From positions 10,641,328-10,705,327 of the forward strand of contig NC_039480.1 in assembly GCF_003590095.1 (NCBI RefSeq): DNA of 64,000 nucleotides, written 5' to 3'. Both the position numbers and the translations under genes were made by a program. Under the pieces are notes generated by a model. It was not told where the DNA came from. It did not search any database and was given only the letters and a program-made list of their open reading frames with translations. The stretch comes from Trichoplusia ni. Lineage: Eukaryota; Arthropoda; Insecta; Lepidoptera; Noctuidae. Of the stretch, positions 1 through 11,900 are shown one piece after another (position 1 is the stretch's first letter; the number at the start of each line of letters is the position of its first letter).

Positions 1-862
1 TGCCCATATTCATTTATTTCAGTTTTCTCAGTGTAGTGTAGGTACTATTTTAGCTAAAATATCGGCGACGTTCATAACAAACTTCACCTCTTAATACGTT
101 GTAGTTTCACTCCAATATTACTGTTAGCCCTCAACTTACTGTCATAATAGTTTCGTTACGGTGATAAATATGAAATATGACGTTCCATTATAAGTTAGAT
201 GCAACGTTACGCGAGAGTATCGCTTGGAGGAAAATGTGAGGAAACCAGAGCTCGGCTGATGGGCGTTCGTTACTACTCGTAGATAGATATGTACGTAAAT
301 AGATAGATAGATAGATAGATAGATAGAGAGCTACAGAGACACGTGACGGTGAATTAATGTGCGGCTGTTATGTCTCTGTTACTTACACCTCGTATTTAAC
401 TAACAAGATAATGTTTGTAATGGGGATCTTCGCGTTTACAAAACGACCTATTTCTGGGGTACGTTTGTTAATAACTTCGGCTTAATATACCCAACTTTTG
501 ATTATTAACAGAAATGTTGTTAAGTTGATTGAGGAATAATATCTGTTTTTGAAAGTTATAGAATGAAATATGAAATTATTTCAATGTATTGTAATCATTA
601 CCTACTGCATATACCTAGCGCAATGCCCGTAATATAGTTGTTGTCTAGTTTAACAACGAATTAAAATGATAGCAAACAAAAGTAAAAGCGTACTTCAGAA
701 ATGTATTTTCATTTATTAAAGCAAAAAAATTCTTAAATAGGAAGTAAATTGTTTTCATTCTTATTCATCTGAACTACAAATCACTGCTTTATTCAATCGA
801 TCACAGTTGACAAGACGTTTGTTTTAAAGCAAAGTTAAACGGTATTCATCAGTAGGTGTTTT
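1..862. other. AT-rich non-coding stretch
   Basis: No coding frame of note is seen here. The only structured feature is the AGAT microsatellite listed separately. The stretch ends where the minus-strand open frame begins. Confidence 0.5.
301..326. repeat. AGAT microsatellite
   Basis: Six uninterrupted AGAT units followed by a degenerate unit. An imperfect AGAT stretch lies just upstream at about 280-290. It is a simple-sequence repeat and probably length-polymorphic. Confidence 0.9.
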
Positions 863-1378
863 TTATTTCTGTTTCAAATATACCAAGTCGAAGTTTCGGG
901 TTTCATTTTCCGATCCATTAGCCATTCCTTGCCATCTACAGGCTATAGCATTGACTTTAGTTAGTGTAATGGCTTGTGAAACTAAATTCGAAACTTTATA
1001 TCGAGTATTTTTCAAATGTCCAACAATGCGCTCCACGTCAACATTTTCAATAAAGGTCCGGGAGCTAGTTTTAAAATCAATAATCGCGTTTAAGTTGTTT
1101 CCTTTAAAGCTGTAATACTGATAGTTGAATTTCTGTGTTGAGTTTATGGTGTTTCTTGCCAGTTGAAATAAAAACATTTTCAATTTGATTGAATTATGAA
1201 AGGAAATGAAATAGGATAGACGTTCAGGACGAGAAACTATCAAGTCGCGATTGCAAGAAAAATGAACACGGATAAATAAATATCTATTAACATAGGGCGT
1301 AAAGTTTTGGTGGAGTTCAAATAAATAATTTAGCTGAACAAATCTCAAATAAATCCTTAAGCGGTATTTATAGGACAT
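863..1378 (-). CDS. Unassigned 171-codon open frame (hypothetical)
   Basis: A minus-strand frame runs from an ATG at 1378 to TAA at 863 and encodes 171 residues; four more codons are open upstream to a GTG at 1390, with a TGA just beyond. In DNA this AT-rich a stop-free run of this length is unexpected by chance (my rough estimate is about 0.01 per 64 kb), so it may be a small gene, an exon or a decayed mobile-element or viral fragment. The product is basic and rich in Asn, Phe and Tyr. I see no signal peptide, transmembrane segment or recognisable motif, and no family match comes to mind. There is no clear promoter or poly(A) signal. Treat as hypothetical. Confidence 0.25.
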   Translation of the reverse strand: MSYKYRLRIYLRFVQLNYLFELHQNFTPYVNRYLFIRVHFSCNRDLIVSRPERLSYFISFHNSIKLKMFLFQLARNTINSTQKFNYQYYSFKGNNLNAIIDFKTSSRTFIENVDVERIVGHLKNTRYKVSNLVSQAITLTKVNAIACRWQGMANGSENETRNFDLVYLKQK

Positions 1379-1449
1379 TTGCTGGCACACAATATTTGGT
1401 CAAACAAGCCGTGCGCGACTAATTCAGAGAGTATTGAAACCAGAGGAAT

Positions 1450-1553
1450 ACTATTCCTGCACGAATAGCCGGGTTCAAACCCAGCGTGGTACAATCTGGG
1501 TGTCTTTGCGCATGTGACTTGAATGTTTGTGAAACCCCCCGCGACACAAGGAA
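1450..1553 (+). mobile_element. tRNA-like SINE fragment, copy 1
   Basis: The core includes GGTTCAAACCC, which resembles a pol III B box, followed by CTGGGTGTCTTTG, GACTTGAATGTTTGTGAAA and CCCCGCGACACA. The same blocks occur in the same order, reverse-complemented, at 53099-53214, so this is a dispersed family. Its make-up resembles the widespread lepidopteran repeat with a tRNA-derived head; that assignment is from memory of such repeats and is inference. Confidence 0.6.
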
Positions 1554-4500
1554 TTATTTTCCTAATGAAAAAATCGTAAAAAATATATTATTATAGAAAA
1601 AGGGCAAGCATGAATGAACGCACCTTCTTTGTCAACTCTCATATATTACTAATATCATAGAAGGTCAAATCGAGGCTCAAAGATTCGGAGGAAGGCCAAG
1701 AAGGAAGTACATAGACCAGCCGAAGAAAATTTCATAAGTGACAACATATAAGGAAGTGAAAGAGATGGCATAGGTTAGAGAAAGATAGAAATTGCTTCAT
1801 CGACAACTGTCCAGTTGATGTAGTTAGAGCAATCCGATTACGTGTACACAACGGTAATTATCAATATTATCTTACACTAACACAGTAATTACATATACAT
1901 ACTTGATATATTATACAATCCAGTTTATACAAGCACGTAGGTAGGTTCACACAGTATCGTTTTAACATTTGCATAATTATCGCAAGAGTGCTTCAGAGCA
2001 GATGTTTTCTTTGTTTTATAGAGCAATAAATGATACTGAACTTTTCACTATAATCCAGACCTTTTTCTTTGTGTAAAGGTAACAGGAGCATAGGTAAACT
2101 TCGTTACTGACTGGCCTTTAACGAGTTATTGGAATAATGTTACTATTCATATTATTGAATTGATTCGTGTTTTTTTTTTCAGAGAAAAGAAAGCCGTCTT
2201 TCGTGCCTGTGCCTTGATTGTAAACGGCGACGGCATACGGATTAAATTACTCAGGCCGGATTCTGTTTTCAAAAAGAAAATCGCAGTTTTAATATACTAG
2301 TTATATTCTTAACATGGACAAGTACCAATCAACAAAGAGGTTGCATTCTCACTATCATACCAACTTTATTATCAACGGTTATTACACGACAGAGGTCCAT
2401 AACCTCACATGGGAGTAAAATTTAATATATTCTTCTGCCAATCCCAGTTCTACGTGTATAAGATAAGTGTTATATCCCTGTACCGATTTAGTTAGGGTCG
2501 TTGTTGCCCTTATCTGCGGTTGTCCAAGAGAGCTTCAAAGGTTCTCTTTAAGATCTCAATTAACGATAACACTGCCCATTGTACGATTCCTTTTATAATA
2601 ATCCCTGTATGACAGTCATATGGGATATACAAAGTAATACATTAGACATTGGTTAAACATTCCCAACACTGAGGGTTCCGTATAAATAGGCTATGGATAA
2701 AAAAAATCGGTTGAGGGTCCCTTAAGAAAATATGACATTAAAAACTGTTACTCCACCTGGATGTTAATTTCTAGTTTTTTGTCATAGCGGCAAAAGAAAT
2801 ACACCGTCCTTGAATATTTCAGCTGTCTAGCCATCACGGCTTATAAGATATAGCGTGGCGACGGAATTTTACGAACCCAGAAAATTTGACCTATCTAACA
2901 ACTATATGAAATTATTGGTTTCGGATTATCGACAAACAAAACAACCAGTGAATAGTCAATGCTATTAGCTTAATACTCTCATGGCATTGCGTTGAAACAC
3001 AGAATATTTTTGTTTTTTAGATTTAGTACCTAATATTGGAACAGCCAAAACCAAATATATAAGTAGCAAAAGAACTACGTGTTACAAAATTAATTTTGTA
3101 TATATACATGTTTAATGTACAAGATTAACTAGCAAATTAGGAGAGAAAACCATGAGAGGAAAACTTACCTGTTAAATAAAATTCTAATAATTAAAACAAT
3201 TCAATTTGTATTGTTTAACTGTTTAAACATGCCTTATATATCTTACATTCTGAGTTCAAGATATTCTCTTTTTTCTGAGCAGTAATCGAATACACGAACA
3301 CTCTTACTTACATATGGAGTTTAAAATGTGCTTAATTGTCTAACTGACACTATGTTGCACAATAATCTGACAAAGACAAATAGAGTTAAATTTATAATTT
3401 CATACATCTGGGAATTAAAGATAGGATTTATATGACCAAATAAATTTAACCCGGTGTCGTGATTTTTCAACAAAGCCTTAGGCCTAATTTACTCTGACTG
3501 ATATATTTGCTCTACAATTTCTATATAACTTCTGCCATTAAGCTATCGACATTTGTTTGTTACCAAGGGCCAGAGATCCCACCTCCTCCGAAAGAAAGAC
3601 GGCGATCTGTATTGTGTATCTCGCTGTCACGCTTTCACAATTGTAATACTATTGGTTTAGGAGGTGGAGGCAGGATCTTTGACCGCAGCTATTTTTGGTT
3701 ACTAGGTTCTGTAGATAACGGCTGAATGTATCCGTTAATCTCTTACTTTAAAATTTAGTAATATTTCGAGCGAATATTTGGTTAAAATAGGGTGTTTCAG
3801 CAGACTTTTAGTAGATTTTATCTGCAATAACTTAACGTTTCAACATTTATGAAGTGAGTATTTTACTGTTAATGTATAATTAAATACTTATTCCTAGTAC
3901 AACATATTTTTAGGTAATTGCTTCCTTTAATAAAATTTTGTAAGCTTAAATGTTGAATAAGCTAAATGCTAAGTATCATGTTTGTATCTATAATATAATT
4001 AAATACATTTATTAAAACCGGCCAACGTTTTGAAGCCCTATTTCCGGGCAGGCGACACGGGAGGCGGTACGCTACTTTCTTGGTCTTTAAAATATGACCT
4101 CTATTTCATAATTTAACTATAAGATATGCAAAGTTCTCGCAAATCTGTTTAATATTACTTAAAAGCGCTGTTGTTTCTATTTGAGCTTTTAGGAAGAGCC
4201 ATACTATACCTGTATAGTTTTATATGTCAAATAGGAAAGGTATATGTTCAGCAGTGAACTGAGATGAGAAGATGATGATGTTAAACGTACTAGTATATTC
4301 TGTAAAACAGCAAGAGTTACGCCTTACGCCTACCAAAACCCCAGTGTAATAATCTAATTCATTACTTTAAATCACGACTCTTGTTCAACTGAAGAGCACA
4401 GAATAAAATTATTAATTCAGTCAGGGTTGCTCCAAATCTCGATTGGTCTCCATCTTGAATGAAAAAGCCAGTCGCGTTTTGGTATTATCCCGTAAAAGAA

Positions 4501-4856
4501 AGAGAAATTAAGTTAAAACCTCTGTGACCATCTGACATTACATGGCCCCAACACGATTGACCCGCACATCAAGCTTAATGTAGTTACGCTCCATTTACCG
4601 ATTTTATTAACCGTTACACCGTAGTGATGCGAAATATGTTAACTGTTTACCGATTCTAAGCTTACGTTTTCGCAATATTGTTTTCCAATTAAATTGATCC
4701 CTTTTTTCAGTTCCCTTGTACTATATTGTTGTTTTGTCTATAAAAGCTCCACCAAATTTTGTTTCTAACATATTTTATGCTCGGTTCGGAAAACAAACAA
4801 GAGATAATTTAATTATTTTGCACATTAAGCGATGAGAGGAATAATATAACGTTAGA
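1554..4856. other. Non-coding stretch, 3.3 kb
   Basis: No supportable gene. At about 2169-2182 a long T tract ends in CAG and is followed by roughly 90 bases of higher GC; this resembles a splice acceptor but no frame in it is recognisable. At 3580-3587 and 3659-3666 the 8-mers CACCTCCT and AGGAGGTG form an inverted repeat flanked by GATCC on both sides, perhaps a remnant of a foldback element. Confidence 0.4.
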
Positions 4857-4889
4857 CGACTGATGAAGGGACCTGCCCTTCATCAGTCG
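4857..4889. repeat. Perfect 14-bp hairpin
   Basis: The arm CGACTGATGAAGGG at 4857-4870 is followed by a 5-base loop (ACCTG) and its exact reverse complement at 4876-4889. The flanks GACGAC and GTCGTC extend the symmetry with a slip. This is far stronger than chance palindromes nearby. It could be a MITE core, an RNA hairpin or a cruciform-prone site; no function is evident. Confidence 0.85.
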
Positions 4890-5753
4890 AGTCGTCGGTT
4901 ACATTTGAAATGTTTCATCCGTTTATCTATGTATCTTAAATTCGTGCCTCTTGTTTTATAATTGAATTTCAGAAGTGTCCTTTAGAATATCTTACTACAT
5001 ATAAAATGGTTTATTACTCGGAAATGTTTTCCAATGCACTTATACATGGGAATAGGGAACCCACAGAAACCAATTTAAAGTTTGACCGAGACGGGTACGC
5101 AAACAACTCATTTCCAAGGAGTTTCATAGTTTTTGAACAAAATAGGTACCAAGTAGGTGGGTGTATTTCAGTGGCGATGTAACTTAAAGAAGTTGGCATT
5201 AAATTAGATGTTCATCATAAATATTGCAGAAATTAATTCACGTGTACTTCTCGGATTTTTACCCCTTGGATACGGAAGCCTCAAAACGAATGATCCATCA
5301 ATTGTAAGTGTCGAAAGATAAGTAGTTTGCTATAAAAATAACACACAAGCGATGTGTTTCCAAAAAGCTTTCAGCAAAGTATAGTCTAGACTAGCTAAAT
5401 AAGAAAGACCGCTATTTCTAAAAATATGGTGCGAGATGGCAGTGCAATGTAAACCATGTAAACAGGGGTTTGTATTCTATTCTACTTTTAATGTATTTAG
5501 TTTCTTTTAATGTAATTTATGCTCCTGTAAAGAAGTCAGATAAAACTAGTGGATGTGTTAGTTAAAGGTGACCGATCTACACCAAATTTTGATAAAATCA
5601 GTCCAGCGTTTTGTGTGTGTACAGGGAAACAACACACATATACTTTTAAGCCTTTAGTGTTTCTGTGTACAACTTTTACTTATTACCACAAAGTAACTTC
5701 TTTCCGAGTACAGGTACACACATACTCTTACAGAAAACAGGTTTTTATGTAAG
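4890..5753. other. Non-coding stretch
   Basis: AT-rich, no supportable gene, RNA or repeat seen. Confidence 0.4.
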
Positions 5754-6003
5754 ACTAGCTGTTGCCCACGACTTCGTCCCCGTGGGTAGAAGATATAAGT
5801 TATGATTTATACCTGCCCTGCTTTTTTCACATTTTCCATTGTATCTTCGCTCCTATAAGTCGCAGCGTGATGGTTTATAGCCTAAAGCCTTCCTCAATGA
5901 ATGTTCTATTCAACGCAAAAATATTTTTTCAATTTGGACCAGTAGTTCCTGAGATTAGCGCGTTCAAACAAACAAACAAACAAACTCTTCAGCTTTATAT
6001 ATT
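5754..6003 (+). mobile_element. Lepidopteran interspersed repeat, copy A
   Basis: Begins ACTAGCTGTTGCCC, continues with GACTTCGTCCCCGTGGGTAG, contains CTCCTATAAGTCGCAGCGTG and CCAGTAGTTCCTGAGATTAG, then an (AAAC)n run, and ends TTTATATATTA. Copies B (6007-6276) and C (13120-13376) align with it over nearly the full length. The open frames translatable through these copies are by-products of the repeat. I recognise the family as a common non-autonomous lepidopteran repeat, but cannot settle whether it is Helitron- or SINE-derived. Confidence 0.8.
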
Positions 6004-6006
6004 AAA

Positions 6007-6276
6007 ACTAGCTGTTGCCCGCGACTTCGTTCCCGTGGGTAGAAGAAGATGTAAGTTATGATTTATACCCGTCCTGTTTTTTTTTTCACATTTTCCATTG
6101 TATCTTCGCTCCTATTAGTCGCAGCGTGACGGTTTATAGCCTAAAGCCTTCCTCGATTAATTGTCTACTCAAAACAAAAAGAATTTTTCAATTTGGACCA
6201 GTAGTTCCTGAGATTAGCGCGTTCAAACAAACAAACAAACAAACAAACAAACTCTTCAGGTTTATATATTAGTATA
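6007..6276 (+). mobile_element. Lepidopteran interspersed repeat, copy B
   Basis: A second copy of the same repeat, head to tail with copy A and separated by only three bases. It differs by scattered substitutions, a longer T tract near 6070 and a longer (AAAC)n run. The (AAAC)n and ATATTAGTATAG tail is typical of the family's 3' side. Confidence 0.8.
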
Positions 6277-6309
6277 GATTAGTATAGATAGTATAGTATA
6301 GTATAGATA
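6270..6309. repeat. AGTATAG simple repeat
   Basis: Several degenerate AGTAT/AGTATAG units directly follow copy B and look like expansion of the repeat's AGTATAG tail. Confidence 0.7.
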
Positions 6310-7860
6310 AACTGTTTTTGTGTTTGTGACATAATAAACATGTTACTTACTTTAAGTTTACACCTACACTTGTTTACCACTTATGAAAACAGAATAATAT
6401 TCATTTGTTTTTGCTTTTGACGAATGTAAAAGGTACGAAGCTTATTCACTTGCTTTTGACGTTTTTCTATCATACCGTATAGTTTCTGAAAAAACATTCA
6501 CTGATTTTATGAATATTACAAAAAGAATAACATAATCGGTTTGAGTTTAGCTTTAGGGTGCAATTGAGCGATGAAAACACAGCAAGCAAGGCTTTTTTTT
6601 TTTACCTTGACCACACATGTTTAGATAATATGTTTTAAATGAGATTTTTAATCGGTACCTATTGACTGCCTCGAAGATCGTCAAATTTGCGTTTAATCAA
6701 ATTACAGAAATTATCGTAAAATAAATTTTTTTATAATAATATTACCTGACTACTATAACTATAGTATTGAAATGACATCGCAAGAACAACTTAGTCAAAG
6801 GATAAGCACAAAGAAAAATTGCATCTTTACATCGTACGTGGGTAATATGTATTTACGGCGGCATATCAAATATTGCGTATAACCTCTTTTAAAGTGGGAT
6901 GAAGACAGAGCTAAGCAACGCAGACGTAAATTAATAGGCTAAAAGGATTCTTAAAAATGTTTTATGTATACAAAATTGGAAAGGTTTGCCCGTATCCTTA
7001 CTTACAGCACTAATTGGAAAAAGCTAATAAGTATCATTCAAACAAAAAAGAGAAAAGAGTTAACCGTTTTTCATTTATTTAGGTAGTTACCCGAACAAAT
7101 AAAAAAGGTACTTATGAGAAAAAATATATGGTCTTCAAATTTTCGGACAACGTTAACGAGAAAGAAACTACTAGACCCGAGATACCTTCCAAGCACTTAA
7201 TAAGAGAGAATTAAATGAAACGTAAGGTTGCATGTTAAGCATTATTCATGAAGGTACATCTATCTGTCGCATGCCCGACGTTCGTGAATAATCAATTGCA
7301 TTGCACGATACATATTGGTATTGATAACTTCAAAGTAAAACTCACCTTTCGCGGCGTAGTAATCATTCAGTTTTTATACTTAATCCTTAATCCTAGCCAA
7401 ATCCAAAGGCAGAAGAAAGGCCAATTTACTTAAATCCCGTAAAGCGCCCTTATTTTTTCTTATCTTATTTGGTTAAGACGTTTCTTTTACATCTGTGGTG
7501 TCGGTGTAATAAAAATCTTTAAGTTTTAATCTAAATCGAAAATGTCGTTCGTCGAAGTTAAATCAACGCTTTTTTTTAAACTGTGTCATAATTTACCAGT
7601 TTAGTCGATTAGATATTACAGTTTAATCATAAACGTACATATATATCGTATCTAGCTTCAAAACTTAAAAGGTCGTTATAAAAATGTCGGTCTCATTTTT
7701 CATTTGACATTCTAGTTAAATACAAAAATTCTGTAAAATATACTGTACCATTAAAATCAATTGCTAATTAATCAGCCATCTACATGATATAAACACTTGC
7801 GAAAACAATCACGTGTGCAACACACGGCACAGTAGAACACAATTGGATCACTTCACATAT
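6310..7860. other. Non-coding stretch
   Basis: AT-rich with no supportable gene or repeat. Short open frames here are no longer than chance would give. Confidence 0.4.
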
Positions 7861-7883
7861 TCGAACTAGCGCCATCGAACGCA

Positions 7884-8060
7884 GTGATCCCGTTTGTTCC
7901 CATTGTGCAATTGTTGACGAGTGACGAAGTTAGATCGCGGTGGGCGGGAGCACGGGACACGGCCGTGCGGTCGGGGCGACGTCCCGGAGAGTACTGCTCG
8001 AGCCGACCCGGCTGCGCCCAGCCGCGCCCGGCCCCCTACAACGCACGCTTTCAGTTTCTC
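7884..8060 (+). promoter_or_regulatory. CpG-rich island, candidate promoter or 5' exon
   Basis: About 120 bases (7921-8040) are roughly 70% G+C and dense in CpG, in surroundings of about 35% G+C. The block is followed at 8050 by TCAGT, which matches the arthropod initiator core. Both strands carry open frames because stops are rare in GC-rich DNA; neither resembles a known protein. The composition suggests a promoter or untranslated first exon. Strand is uncertain and assigned from the TCAGT position. An inserted GC-rich repeat is the main alternative. Confidence 0.35.
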
Positions 8061-8850
8061 TCGTGTTTTCACCCTTGTTTCACTTTAGCATTTAGCTGTA
8101 CCTTACGTTTGAAAGGCATGTTTCATGAACTTTTGAGATGTCTGCGAATGAAATCGTTTTGATATTTAACGACTGTGCGCCCTCGAGATAAGTATGAATT
8201 AACGAGTAAGGGCTTTCGGATAGCAAACTTTTGTACATTAATTTTACCTGTCGTGTTTCTCAGATGAGGTGAAAAAAAAATGTTTCTTGGAGTGATTCCA
8301 ACAATTCATTCAGTTAAGAACAGTTTATTAAGTAAGTGCCGCGTAAAAATATTTATTTTTATTTTTGTCAGTTGCACTCCATTCAATTAAGACTAAAATC
8401 AGAACATCCGATATCGAAATCTTCACCACAATAAACACAAAATTGTGACTATTGTGTGATTGAAATTTTATTTTCGGAAATTCGTTCCGTTAGTTGAATT
8501 TGGAAACGTGCCCGAAAACTGAAAGTTCCTGTACGTGCATCAATATAACTTTGCCCTCACATGTGGAAATAGACTGGTTCTTAATAACAAATATTTAAGC
8601 CGAGTTTATATTGAAAGGCTCTTGTAAAGTATCAAATGGACAAAAGGTTAGTCACGTGAAATAGAATGTACGCCTTAAATGAACTGGAATATTCCTTCAG
8701 CCTCAACAAAGTTGTAAGATACATTGTAAAACTATCACAATATATTAGTTCCTTGTGTAAGTGTGATACAAGGCTCTATGAATATAGTATGAAGTGATAA
8801 CTCTTATTTGATCCGATTGATTCAAGGAATTTAGGTCTAACAGTTTCATT
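8061..8850. other. Non-coding stretch downstream of CpG island
   Basis: AT-rich. If the island is a promoter reading rightward, this would be 5' UTR or first intron, but no convincing exon is visible. Confidence 0.35.
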
Positions 8851-8851
8851 T

Positions 8852-8900
8852 TAAGGTTCCGTAAACAAAAGCGAAAACGGAACCCCAATAAAACTGTCAT
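8852..8900. repeat. Fragment of GGTTCCGT/GGAACCC repeat family
   Basis: Contains AGGTTCCGTAAACAAAAGCG and then ACGGAACCCC, a signature of a short interspersed repeat common in lepidopteran DNA. A related piece with GGAACCCTATTACTGAGGCT is at 49990-50100. Ends are not definable by eye. Confidence 0.45.
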
Positions 8901-11900
8901 TTCCGATCGTTCATATATAAATGTCAGAGGCTTATAACGCCGCCTCCCGATTATCGATTTCGTTCAAATTCCAGATATCACAGGTGTTTATGTGCGCGGT
9001 TTGTACTAACTATGAATATTATTATTATATTTATATGTGATCTGTTTACCAATAAAGAATTTTGAGTATAGCTTTAGGTAAGTCCTTTTCATCTCAAAAA
9101 TGTCTTTTGATGAAAATAAAGCCCGTCACACTTAACTTGAAAGGATAATAAATATAAGAAGCTCAGAGCCGTGCCCTGAGGTATTCCCGAAAACGGAAGC
9201 ACAGATGGAAATATCAAAATAAATAAAAGTGAAGAAAAACAAAGGTAAATATTTTTTTAACAGCCATGTTTAGGTTGCGAAGAGAAATCTCGTGGTAGTT
9301 TACACGGACTGCTCGCAATACGTGATATGTGTGTGCATAGCTTTATTAAAGGCTTTTATAAAAACTGAGGTATCGTATATTGATAGAATTTATTTGATTT
9401 CTCGGAACAAATAATAATTGTATGTGAATACAGACCCAGTTCCTCTGCAATGGCAAATTATACCAAGTTTATAAGTAGGGTTTGTTGATGCCCTTATAAC
9501 TTTCGTAGCTACATGAGTGGAGATAATAGCAGAAAAAGTCTTAAAAAAGAACGTACCTAACTTAAAAATTAAAATCCTTAGTTTCAAATCGATTTACCTT
9601 TCTTGCTTCTTTTATTCCATGACGAGAACTTTCTTAATTTACCAGCCTAGCATATTCCCTAGTTAGCCGGATTCTTCTTAGCCTGCAAAACTAACAGAGA
9701 AAACTAATTTCTTGGAGTTTCACCGGTTCTGAAACTTTATCAACTTCTGTCTGTCTTTTCCTTAGCTATCTTGGTAAAGATCGCTCTACGCCGTGCATTG
9801 CTCTTTCAGACTTTCACAACCATAATAGTTTTACTTTAAGACTTGGTAGTAGACCCTCAAGCCTGTCCCCATCATATATGTCCTGGCAAAAACTAGTCTC
9901 TCCCAAAGTCGGGATAAACAATTCGTTACAAGCCACTTAGAGATACAAACTTCAGGTATTCAATACTCAACTACAATAGTTCTATATCTCAAATTTTGAT
10001 ACATTACTTACCGTAGATTTATTAGAAAAAAACTTGTTATTCTCATTCGCCAATAAATTAAAGGCCAGTAGGTAGCCCTGCCTATGGAAACAATAACCTT
10101 TTGTTAGACTGTGACTGTGATTTATGACATTCCATTTGTATTAGAACAAGGGCATTACCTATTATTCATGTACCTACGTGTTTTCATCTTTCAGAAATAT
10201 TTGTATTATTAAGCCAACCTGAGCAAGCCTCAGCCAAACAGTTAAGCGTTCATCAAAGTCACCAACTTTGATTAATGCTTAACGGTTTACCACAAGTGAC
10301 ACCTTATCATCCAAATTTTCGCATTTTGGCGTATTTTTCGTATAACATTTAGCTCATCGTTTTGTCACCTTTTTTATTTGAAAGGCTTTTAAATGCTATA
10401 TCTTGATTTTGTTGAGGGAGCAAAGAATAATATAAGAATAAACAATCAACCCAATCAACAATCAACACTTATATTTGAACTGTTTTAATCCTCAATTTAA
10501 GTTTACTATTCTCATCATTAAGTATGTTTGTGCCTACATACCTTCTCTTTTTAAATCCCGAAGGAAAATTCAACCAGCGACGTGTAGAGGCTTAAATGTC
10601 CACCTCTACAACTCCGGATTTAATGGAGGAACCTTTTTCAACGTTTTGTCCCCTCGTTTACATGAAAACGGATAATTTAAGCGTCAAATTGTAGGCTTTC
10701 ATGTAAATCTCTTAAATATCAGACAGTTTGTTGTGATTGGTTATCCTGTTGGGGCTTTTGTAACTCTGTGAGGAAACACTTCTGAATACTCGTCGTCTTT
10801 AGCATAAGAATGTACGCTTGCAATGGGAAAATAAGAAAATATGTTCTTTTGTTCATAGGCCGGACGAACGAAAGAACATATTTCATACATAGATCAGTAA
10901 CTGGCTATCTAAAACTAACATCGATATCGGATATCGATCCATCATTACTATTACAACTAAGAATCGGACAACCTTTAATTTAATTTAAACAAAATAAGCT
11001 ACCTAATATATGAGATCAACTAAATATTTAGTTTAACGTACAAGCATTAAATGAAAATGGAAAATACGACTAGTACAATATGCATGTTTTTCCAACATCG
11101 TGTGAAAAGGTTAACCTCACTTGGTTTGCCGGACAACACCCTCATCCCCTCCTATCCAATCTATACAACTATTCTACTCTAAATAATATAGCTTCGGTCA
11201 GAAAAATATCTTACGATGCAGAGTAATATGAAATCGTTCATGTATACATTTCCCACCCGCTTTCGGTAACCAACTGAAATGAGCCAATCAATGTCAATAT
11301 TACGAATATTTTCAACGCGATTGGTAATTTATAAATGTACGGAGCAACGTTTCCATTTGAATATTTCTGCTTTACATTTTGTATCTTTAAGTACTATACT
11401 TAACGTTATACGAGTATATAACGTTGTTGAAATTTCGATTGTAGAGCTATCTCCTAATGATGTAACAGTGAAAACTTTGCGTTTATAATATCACCTATCG
11501 AATTAACATTGATTTAATTAACTAGACAACTTTTTCTGCTTAGTCTACACCCAAACTATGTCGAAGTAAAAGGATAGACTATCGGCCACGGAACATAATT
11601 AGGCAAACCCGGACCTTTAAATCAAATGAGAACTGTCCAACGAATTGTTAAAAGCTTTTAAATTAATTAAACTGTTAAGACTTCGCCCAAATCTGATTAC
11701 GAGTAACCTGAAACTTTAACGTCATAATCTGTGGCTTACTTAAACTATCAAAGATATAAAGCTGGCGTCTACATAAATTAACATGTTTAAACTTTAACCA
11801 GTTTATTAAGAAACCGCTCTTTGTAACACTTCAATGATAAAGTGTCTCTTATACACTTTAGTGTGGTAATATAAACTAATTACGATAGGTTCAGATATTA

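Noticed and set aside
1471..1481. GGTTCAAACCC as part of a tRNA gene
   Set aside because: No cloverleaf can be built around it; it is the B-box-like part of a dispersed SINE-type repeat also found at 53099-53214.
5762..6272. Similar open frames of 85-99 codons over the repeats at 5762, 6015 and 13128 as a gene family
   Set aside because: They start at non-ATG codons and exist only because three copies of one non-coding repeat are similar.
7866..8162. Opposing open frames of 68 and 92 codons in the CpG island
   Set aside because: Stops are scarce in GC-rich DNA on both strands; neither product resembles a protein family.
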